This document shows positions 33,319 to 43,900 of a stretch of DNA of 64,000 nt, piece after piece. The notes beneath the pieces were generated by a model. It made no database searches. It saw nothing but the letters and a program-made list of their open reading frames with translations, and was not told the DNA's origin. The stretch is from the NCBI RefSeq assembly GCF_024679245.1, contig NC_090174.1, positions 16,166,933-16,230,932 on the forward strand. Reading direction: 5' to 3'. Positions within the stretch are counted from its first letter, which is position 1. Each line of letters opens with the position of its first letter. A program made the translations under genes and the position numbers. This stretch comes from Pseudorasbora parva (taxonomy: Eukaryota; Chordata; Actinopteri; Cypriniformes; Gobionidae).

Positions 33319-36300
33319 GGTAAATAAATTCATAAACATACTAAATTATGTTTTTTTGAAAATGTAAAAATGCAGAATGTTTCTTGTGATGGGTAGGTTT
33401 AGGGGCTGTGTGTGATGGGTAGGTTTAGGGGTAGGGGCAGTGTAGGGGGATAGAATGAAACTGCGTTGATAAACACGCTAAAAAGCGATTATGCGTCTTG
33501 ATAGCATGCCAAAATGGGATACAAATTGGCGTGTCATACATATGCCATTTCATGAGATCAGTCTGAAAAGAGTGGCAATTTCATAGAAGGGCTCATTCTC
33601 TATGGTCTTGAATCTTTTCTAGACAGCCTCAAGAAGGGTTGTTTTCATGGTTTTTATACCAGTGTCCCCCTCGTTTTCCCGAGAAAGCATTTCAGCACTG
33701 TGACTGAGGGAATGACTTCAGCTGCAGAAGAGCTGGTGGAAGAGCTAATCAGTCTGTTTAGTTCTTCAAATGGTGCCAGAAAAGGGATTATTTTCTCCAG
33801 TAAAGCCCACTGGTTAGCCGTAAAGGTCACTGGCAGGTCATGGTCAGCTCCATATGTTGAAATTGACCGCTTCTGCTCCAGTAAACTCTCGACCATATAG
33901 TAGGTACTGTTCTACCTCGTTGCTATGTCTTGGTGCAGATATTTTGTGGGCATTTGGAGATATTTTTGAATATCCTCCAGATGTGTAGTAGCCAGTGGAA
34001 AGTGTTTGAAATGCGCGACTATCTTCCAGCCATTCGCCACTGCATCACTCACACGTATCAGTGACAGTAGCCCTTCATGCACCACCAGCTGGAGAGTGTG
34101 GGCGAAGCATCTTAGTACAAACTTAGTACATTCATCTCGTCCATGGCTTTCTTCATGTTGCTAGTGTTGTCGTGCAAAAAAAAAAAAATGAACGTTGGAC
34201 TTGGGGTCCATTGCTTTTGAGTGAGTTTTTCTCACTATAGTCCCCTTTGTCTTGCTCACTGGGGTTCTTAACACAGTACGCAAGCTGCTTACATAGGCCT
34301 ACATTGTGAAAATTGCTCTTCTTCATGTTTATACATCCAACATTAAGTATCGCCAATTTAAGTTTGGAAATAATATGTTGTATTTATAACGTCACACTTA
34401 TTTATCTAACAATTTATATGTTTTTTCATACATACAGTTATATAGATGGGTTTTAGGAAGGGGTTCCCCCATAAAGGTTCCTCATATTTGAAGGTCCTTC
34501 CTTGGCATCATAAGGTTTGAAAACCCCTGCTATAGGGATTACATTTTTGCAGGCCAACCTTGGAATTAGCATCACCACCCTCTGCAAAAACAGATTTTTC
34601 CATTGACTTTTGGATAATTATAGAAAATATGCTCTTTTGCCCATAAAAAATTAATGATTGTTGTTCCTCATGATAATCTTAATAATAATAATAATAATAA
34701 TAATAATAGATTTTATTTATAATGCACTTTTCATTCCGAAGAATCTCAAAGTGCAACAAAGGGAGGGGGGGGGGGGATAACAAAAAAAAAAAAAAAAAAA
34801 AGAATAACAAGTAAAAATATAGAATACTACAAACAATCAACCAACACAGAAAACAGAACAGAAACAGAGCTGATGGTGAACAGAAACAGAGCTGATGGTG
34901 GACAGAAAACAGCTGATGGTGGAAGTCTCTGTTAGCTCCGCAGCACACTGTGGTCCACTCCATGTTTCAGATTTCTCCCAGCGGCAGTGTCCCGATGGAA
35001 TTGCCGAGGCACGACAGCTGAAGACCAGATGATGGGTCTTCTTCATGATGATTCAAACGATGGGGGGATCGCTGCAGCACCATGCAGGAGCAGAACATTC
35101 CTCCGGGCACTTCTGTGGACACACCGGGGCCGGCGCAGATGTCGCTCCACGGTCGCAATGCAGGACGGAACAGCGGCGCAGCCGAGAAGCAGAACATCCC
35201 AACATCATGCCGGACGCCGACGACGAAAGCCCGGATGACGCTAGCCCGGTGCAAACTTCAGCCACCATGCAGCTTAAGCCCAAGGGAGACCACCAGTGAG
35301 CACCCGCGGGCGAGAAACATCAAATGTCCTCCAAACCAGAAACCAACCGCAGCAATTCAAACGTAAACATTAGAGAAGCGGTTGAAAACGGCGAAACGAC
35401 GAACAACGACCTCTCAGTGGCTGCCAGCAATCAGCAACAGTCCCAATTGTAGCTCTGACTGTTAGACTAGTCACAAACATAAGGAAATAAAATAAAATGT
35501 AAATCTAATAGTACATTAACATGATTTGTTGTGGGTGGAGAAGCGGCGAACAGACAACGCCAGTGTCCTCTCCCCCACGTTGCCTAGCAACCCAAAAAAT
35601 AATCCATAATCCCATAATCTTCACAAAGTTTGAAGCATAAATGCAATCAGAAGGAGTAAAAACCTTAAGTGTGTCCATAAAGAACTAAACCACCACCACT
35701 CAGCTTCCAATAACTCTTTCAGTCTTAATTTAAAACCTACAAGTTGAAAAGTTTGAGTAAGAATAGTTTGTAATAGAGTATAAACACAAAAAGACTGTAA
35801 AAGCATTTTTAAAACAAAGAGTTTTCCTTTTTAAGTTTAATGTCCCCAACAGCCTCTGAAGTCCCATTAAGCAACTTTAACAAGTGCCTTTTTAGACACA
35901 TAAATACTTAAATAATGAGTGGGGTTTTAACAACACTGAAGCATATGTACTCAGACCAACAGCTTGTTTCGCCATCAGTAAATTGGATGGATGAACATTC
36001 AGGTATGATGTTTCCACACAAAATCATTCAGAAGCCATCCCTATTTAATAAAAGATGTTTTAAAAACCTTATCGAACACCTGGCTTTCATCAGAAATTTC
36101 AATTAGTTGTATTTATAATAATAATTATTGGCAATAGCATTAGCAGACAAAAATAAATAAATAGTTTTAAATAAATAGGGACAGCATTTGCAGAAAAATA
36201 GCAGACTAGGAAAGGACAAGAGATACAGTCGTGGTGAAACTTGTTGGTACCCCTGGTAAATATGATCAAATATGGCTGTAAAAAAATAATCTGCATTGTT

Positions 36301-38220
36301 TATCCTTTTGATCTTTTATTTAAAAAATTCACAAAAATACAAACCTTTCATTTAAGTAAAATAATTGACAATGGGGGGTAAATCACATGAAATAAATGCT
36401 TTTCTCTAAAACACATTGGCCACAATTTTTGGTACCCCTAGAATTTTAAATGAGTAAAATACCTCTGAAGTATATTTACATTAATATTTACATTTTTTAG
36501 CACACCAAGGTGACAAGCAACATTAAATTGTCCAGCTAGAATGTCTTGTTTCACAGGAGTATAAATATAAAGAGTCATAAAACCTAATTCCCTTAATTAT
36601 TTATCACAATGAGTGAAACCAAAAAATATAGTTCTGATGTGCAGCAAAAGATTGTTGAGCTTCACAAAATAGAAAGTGTCTGTAGGAAAATAGCTAAAGC
36701 ATTGAAAATCCCCATTTCCACCACCAGGGCAATAATTAAGAAGCTCCATTTAACTAAAGATGTTACAAATCTGCTTGAAAGAGGACGTGTGTGTATATTG
36801 TCCTAATGCACAGCGATGAGGAATGTTTGATTGCACAAAGACTCTCCAAGGATCACAGATGGAGAATCGCAGAGATTAGTTGAGTCCTGGGGTCAGAAAT
36901 TCAAACAACCCCTACATCATCACATTGTTTGGGAGGGATTCAAGAAAAATCCTCCTCGCTCATCCAGAAACAAACTTCAGCACATTCAGTTGTCAGACAC
37001 GACTGGAAAGTCAAAAGGGACTGGGTTCTGTGGTCAGGATGAAACAAAAAAGTACCCCATGCCCACGGCTGAAAATACCACTGGATCTTTAATGTTGTGA
37101 GCCTATTTTTTTGCTGGAGGTCCTGGACATCTTGTTCAGGTACATTGTATCATGGATTTGAGCAAATACCATAAGATAAAAAATCAAAACCTGATGGATT
37201 CTGCTAGAAATCTTATAATGGGCCATGGTTGGATCTCCCATCAGGACAACAATCCAAACATCAAAATCAACACACAAATGGGGCACTGAGCACAAAATTA
37301 AGCTTCTGCCATGACCGTCCCAGTTTCCTGACCTGAACCCTATAGAAGATGTGTGGCTGAACAGAAGAGAAGAAGCACCAGCATGGATCTGTGAATCTGA
37401 AGGATCTGGAGAGGTTCAGTATGGAGGAATGGTCTCTGATCTCTATTCAGGTGTTTTCCAAACTCATCAGGCATTACAGAAGAAGACTCAGAGCTGTTAT
37501 CTTGGGAAAAGGAGGTTGCAAAAAGTATTTAATAAAAGGGTACCAACAATTGTGGCCAACGTGTTTTGGAGAAAAGCATTAATTTCATAATGTGATTTAC
37601 AATCATTTACAATTATTTTACTTTAACGAAAGGGTTCGATTTTTGTGCATTTTTAAATAAAAGATCAAAAGGATAAACAATGCAGATTTATTTTTTACAG
37701 CCATATTTGATCATATTTACCAGGGGTACCAACAATTTTGACCACGACTGTAAATACAGAACAACTTTAGGTGATAACATACTACAGCAAAAAAAAGGCA
37801 AAGTGGAACAAACTCAAAATCAAATGGTATGAGGGAAGTGATAAAAAAGAAATCAAGGTAAGCGATAACGCAACACAACAGACAGTGCAAAACAGTCAAA
37901 AAGCTTGAGAAAACAGGAACGTTTTTAACAGACACTTAAAAACTGACAGGGTATTAGCCATTCTAATCTCTAAGGGCAGGTTGTTCCAGAGTTGCGGCCC
38001 TGCCACTGCAAATGAGATATATTACACGAGAAAAATAAATTACAGATGTCTTCACTTTAATTTTTACAAAAGGTACATATATCTGCTACATCACAGTATT
38101 TGGACAAAAGTGCATTAAAAGGGTAAATATTATGCAGAATTTTTATTTTAAATTTTTATTTGGTATGCAATATTTATATGTCAGTAACCATGTTCTCCTC
38201 CAATGAATATTATCTACTAC

Positions 38221-38251
<31 letters not shown>

Positions 38252-40897
38252 AAAATCCCTTTCGGAGTAATTAAGGCCTCGTCCACACGAAGTCAGCGCT
38301 TTCCTAATCCGATCATTTTTTTTCCTCGTTTCAAGAAATATCTGCGTCCACACGGGATTAAGAAAACGGACTAAAAACGATGTAGTTTGCATGCCAGGCC
38401 AGTGTGTGGCGCTGTAATTCTGCAACAGTGGTCGGAGGTGAGCCAAAATCTCACAATGAAATAACAATAAATACATTTGCTACTTAACAGATGTGTTTTA
38501 TTCAGGGTATTCTCACAAAAATGCGTATAAATAGTACGAGTGTGCAATGTCGTGGAATGTATACGCCAAAACTCATTTTGGCGTGTCTATGGCACGCGGT
38601 TTTTCGCGTGCATATTAGACGCATTTTATGGCGTATTATACATATGAACCCCCCACCCCACCACCCTAAACCTACCCAAGCGCGTGTCATATATACGCCA
38701 TAAAGTGCGTATCATATGCACGCCAAAATGAGTTTTGGCGTATACATTCCACGACATTGCACACTCGTACTATTTATACGCATTTATGTGTGATCGGGTT
38801 GGTTTTATTAATGCCTACACCTACCCCAACCCTAAACATACCCTTACAATAATGCAGATACGGTAATTAAATGACGCGATGTTGATGTGCGCATGCCCAG
38901 TGCCCGTAGTTGTATCCCTTAAACTCTTCACCATGCTGGACGTAGTGTGATGACATCACCGTTTCAGAAAATATACGGATTCGCTGTACACACGAAGACG
39001 GAAGATGACCGTTTTCAGATTTATCCGCTTTGGGACCTTTGTTAGAAAAATATCGGATTCATGCTTCAAAACGCCGGATCCGTGTAGACGAAACGCTGAT
39101 ACGGTACAAAATGTATACGTATACAGTGAAACGCATCTCCATGTGGACGGGGCCTGAGAGAGTTGACGAATAAATGTATTATTACACTCTTTACTTAAAT
39201 GGAAACACCTTCCAAACATAACAAAGATTGTTGTTCAGAACATGACTCATGGGATAGGGAAGCTTTCATCAGACATATTAAACCACTTGGAATAGCTTTT
39301 ATAATAGAGTTAAATTCTTTAAACATGATAGGATATTGGTAGGTATTCATAAAACTCATATGATAACAGATCACCATTACAATGGAAAAGATCAGCAATA
39401 AAATTTAAGTTTTTATATTAATGTTTTTGGATAATCGAGGAGAGAAATTCAGAGATTGTTTATTAATTAATTTTTTTGTTATATGAATCCCCAAATTTTT
39501 AACTTAATTTTTAATTGGTATATATTCAATTTTAGTTTCCAAAAAGCAAATAATTTCACACTTGAATGAATTAAGTTTGAGTCCAGAGGCATTAGAGAAA
39601 GCATTCATTGTAGTTAAGACTGGAGAAACTTGCTCTTAATCTTTTAAGAATAAAGTGATATTGTCTAATTGTGAGATTCGAATCTCTCTGTTAAAGATAT
39701 TAAGCCCAACAAAGTTATTATTGCACAAAATATCAATAGATAATTTTTCTATAACAAATAAAAATAAAAATGGGCTTAGAGGGCAACCCTGTCTTATTCC
39801 GCAAAGAATAGGAGACCTTGGTGACATGCGTAAAATTATACAACTTTCAATATCTTTATACAACATTTGGATAACATTAATAAAGATACTGGTGCAGTGT
39901 CGAAGGCCTTATAAAAATCGAGAAATAAGATAATTGCATCAGACTTAATTTCTTCTTTATAATTAATAAGATCCAGAACAAGACGAGTATTACAACTAAT
40001 ATGACGTCCTTTCATAAAGCTGGTCTGTTTCTTTCATGATATGAATGTTGTTTTAATCTCTTAGCATACAAGCTATTAATTTATAATCAAAATTACTGCT
40101 CTATGTAATGAATGAATTAAGTGAATCTTTGACATCATGTGGAGCCCTTTTTTTCCTCCCTCTCTTCTCAGTGGATGTCCAGACCGCTTTGTGGTGATCG
40201 ATCATGCTCATCGGTCTCTGGTTCAGGTGCAAGCTACAGAAAATGGTCTTGGACCACACTTGGAACATTGTTTCTGTCTGATCCTCCTGGAAAACCATCG
40301 TGGTTGTACCTATGAACACCTGCTCAAGGCTAATACAGAGTAAGATGCATGTGATGCCCGTGGTTTTATTCATACCACTGGTTCGATTCAGAATAGAATA
40401 TATTGCTGTCATGTCATGTCATGTGACATGACTATTCTATCTTGGAAATAACCATTGTTTTTACATTTTTAGTCATTTACACCTCTCTCATAGTTTTTAA
40501 CACCCCCTCTCCAGGTCAGACATGCATAGGTGGATGGCTGCTTTCCCCTTGATTAATGAAGCACCTGGGGAGGAGAAGATTTATGAGGACTGGGGTAGGC
40601 TTAAAAGGCATTACATCAGACACCGTGGGAAGCATTACACAGTGCTGTAGCATTTTCTTTAAATGGACAGTGGTAATTTACTTCCCTTCATGCTAATGTA
40701 TACAGGTCCTTCTCAAAAAATGTGCATATTGTGATAAAGTTCATTATTTTCCATAATGCAATGATACAAATTAAACTTTCATATATTTTGGATTCATTGC
40801 ACACCAACTAAAAAATATTTCCGGTCTTTTATTGTTTTAATACTGATGATTTTGGCATACAGCTCATGAAAGCTCAAAGAAAAGCGTTTTTAATTTG

Positions 40898-40935
<38 letters not shown>

Positions 40936-43900
40936 ACCTTCAAATAATTAATGTTCAGGTCGGGAATCCTTTTGCAGAAATGACTGCTTCAGTGAGGCGT
41001 GGCATGGAGGCAATCAGCCTGTGGCACTGCTGAGGTGTTATGGAGGCCCAGGATGCTTCGATAGCGGCCTTAAATTCACCCAATAGTTAATAGTTCACCC
41101 AAAAATGAAAATTATTTCATTAATTACTCACCCTTATGTCGTTGGACACCCGTAATACCTTCGTTCATCTTCGGAACATAAATGAAGATATTATTGTTGA
41201 AAGCTGATGGCTGAGAAAGGCTTCAAAAAGGCCTCCATTGGCATTCAGTACATTCCCACTGACAAGACCCATAAAAGGCACTAAAGACAACATTACAAAC
41301 TCAATCTCACTACAGTGGCAGTACAATAATTTTACCAAGCGACGAGAATAGTTTTTGTGTGCAAAAAAAAATTAAAAAAATGATTTTATCTGCCAAGATA
41401 TTGTATTCCGTGCAGGTCTCGGACCTGAACTCACCCGGAACTCATGCGATAGCAGCGCTCCTCCTCTTCCGGGTCATGTATTCGCTATGATTTGAACGGC
41501 GAAGCTGTCATATTCTCGCGCATGCGTCATATTCTCGCGCATGCTTCGAGTTCACGTCAATAATTTGGTGGATTAAATCGTTATTTTGATTTTTGTGCGC
41601 ACAACTATTTTCGTCACATTATAAAATTATTGTACAGCCACTGTAGTGAGATAGACTTTGTAATGTTGTCTTTAGTGCCTTTTATGGGTCTTGTGAGTGG
41701 GTCAGTGGAAATGTACTAAATGCCAATGGAGGCCTTTTTGATGCCTTTCTCAGCCATCCGCTTTCAACAAAAATATCTTCATTTATGTTCCGAAGATGAC
41801 AAAGGTGTTACCGGTGTCTAACGACATGAGGGTGAGTAATTAATTAAATAATTTTCATTTTTGGGTGAACTAACCCTTTAAGCTCATCCAGTGTGTTGGG
41901 TTTTGCGTCTCAACTTTCTCTTCACATTATCCCACCGATTCTCATGGGGTTCAGGTCAGGAGAGTTGGCAGGCCAATTGAACACAGTAATACCATGGTCA
42001 GTAAACCATTTACCAGTGATTTTGGCACTGTGAGCAGGTGCCAGGTTGTGCTGTAAAACAAAATCTTAATCTCCATAAAGCTTTTCAGCAAATGGAAGCA
42101 TGAAGTGCTCCAAAATCTCCTGATAGCTAGCTGCACTGACCCCGCCCTTGATAAAACACAGTGGACCAACACCAGCAGCTGACATGGCACCCCAGACCAT
42201 CACTGACTGTGGGTACTTGACACTGGACTTCAGGCATTTTGACATTTCCTTCTCCCCAGTCTTCCACCAGACCCTGGCACCTTGATTTCCAAATGACATT
42301 CAAAATGAGCTTTCATCTGAAAAAAGTACTTTGGACCACTGAGCAACAGTCCAGTGCTGCTTCTCTTGTAGCCCAAGAGTGGGTTGACCTGGGGAATGCG
42401 GCACCTGTAGCCCATTTCCTGCACAGGCCTGTGCACGGTGGCTCTGGATGTTTTCTACTCCAGACTCAGTCTACTGCTTCCGCAGGTCCCCCAAGGTCTG
42501 AAATCGGTCCTTCTCCACAATCTTCCTCAGGGTCCGGTCACCTCTTCTTGTTGTGCAGCGTTTTTTCCCACACCTTTTCCTTCCCACAGACTTCCCACTG
42601 AGGTGCCTTAATACAGCCTATTCGTTCAGAAATTTCTTTCTGTGTCTTACCCTCTCGCGTGGGTGTCAATGAAGGCCTTCTGGACAGCAGTCAGGTTGGC
42701 AGTCTTACCCATGCTTGCGGTTTTGAGTAATGAACTAGGCTAGGAGTTTTTAAAAGTCTCAGGAATCTTTTGCAGGTGTTTAGATTTAATTAGTTGATTC
42801 AGATGATTAGGTTAATAGCTCTTTTAGAGCAGTGGTTCTCAAACCTGTCCTGGGGACCCCTCACCACTGCACGTTTTGCATGTCTCTCTCACCTTACACA
42901 CCTGATTCTATTTATCAGCTCATTAATATACTTGATTTGGTTATGTCTGATGAGGGAGAAATACAAAAAGTGAAGCGGTAAGGGTTTGCAGGATAGGTTT
43001 GAGAACTATTGTTTTAGAGAACCTTTTCATGATATGCTAATTTTTTAAGATTGGAATTTGGTGTTTTCATGAGCTGTATGCCAAAATCATCAGTATTAAA
43101 ATAATAAGACCTGAAATATTTCAGTTGGTGTGCAATGAATCTAAAATATATGAAAGTTTAATTTTTATCATTACCTTATGGAAAATAATGAACTATCACA
43201 ATATGCATATTTTTTGAGAAGGACCTGTATTCCCCAATGATTCAACTTTTTCCTTGGAACGCAAAATTATTACTTCAATTAAGTATATATAAAGTAAGAA
43301 AGTGTATAGTGACCACTAGACATCAAGCTTAAAGGGTTAGTTCACTCAAAAATAAAACTTAACACTAATGTAATTTCCTCTCTCAAGACCCATAAAAGCT
43401 ACTAAAGACGTTGTTACAAAGCCCATCTCACTACAGTTGCTCTACAATCATTTTATGAAGCGACGAGAATAGTTTGTGTGCAAAAATAAATACATTTACG
43501 ATATAGTGATGGGCCGATTTCAAAACAAAGCTTTGCACCATTGTGAATCAGTATATCGATTCATGATTCGGATTGCATGTCAAACCGCTGAAATTACGTG
43601 ACTTTGGCAATCCGAATCGATACACTGATTCATAACGGTTCGAAGCTTTGTTTTGAATTCAGCCCATCACTATAGAAGTAATTATGTTTTTTTTTGCACA
43701 TTAAAACCCATTCTTGTTGCTTCATAAAATTATTGTAGAGCCACTGTTGTGAGATGTACTTTTAAATGACGTCTTTAGTGCCTTTTTATGGGACTTGAGA
43801 GGAAATGACATTGGTGTCAATAAAGGCCTGAGTCATCAGATTTCAACACATATCTTCATTAATGTTCCGAAGATGAATGGAGGTCTTATGAGTGGTGAAT

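Larger units (their letters stand above)
40703..43227 (-). mobile_element. Tc1-like transposon (family with CAGGTCCTTCTCAAAAAAT ends), copy 1
   Basis: TA-flanked ends CAGGTCCTTCTCAAAAAAT (40703) and the inverse near 43227 bound the element. It lies in the intron between RhoGEF exons 40515-40594 and 44168-44272. Inside are a long A run (40898-40932), a broken transposase on the - strand and a TTAA insertion (41074-41877). Confidence 0.92.

Noticed and set aside
34837..35366. Overlapping frames on both strands at 34837-35366
   Set aside because: They sit in GC-rich repeat-like DNA and share no recognisable domain, and they shadow one another.
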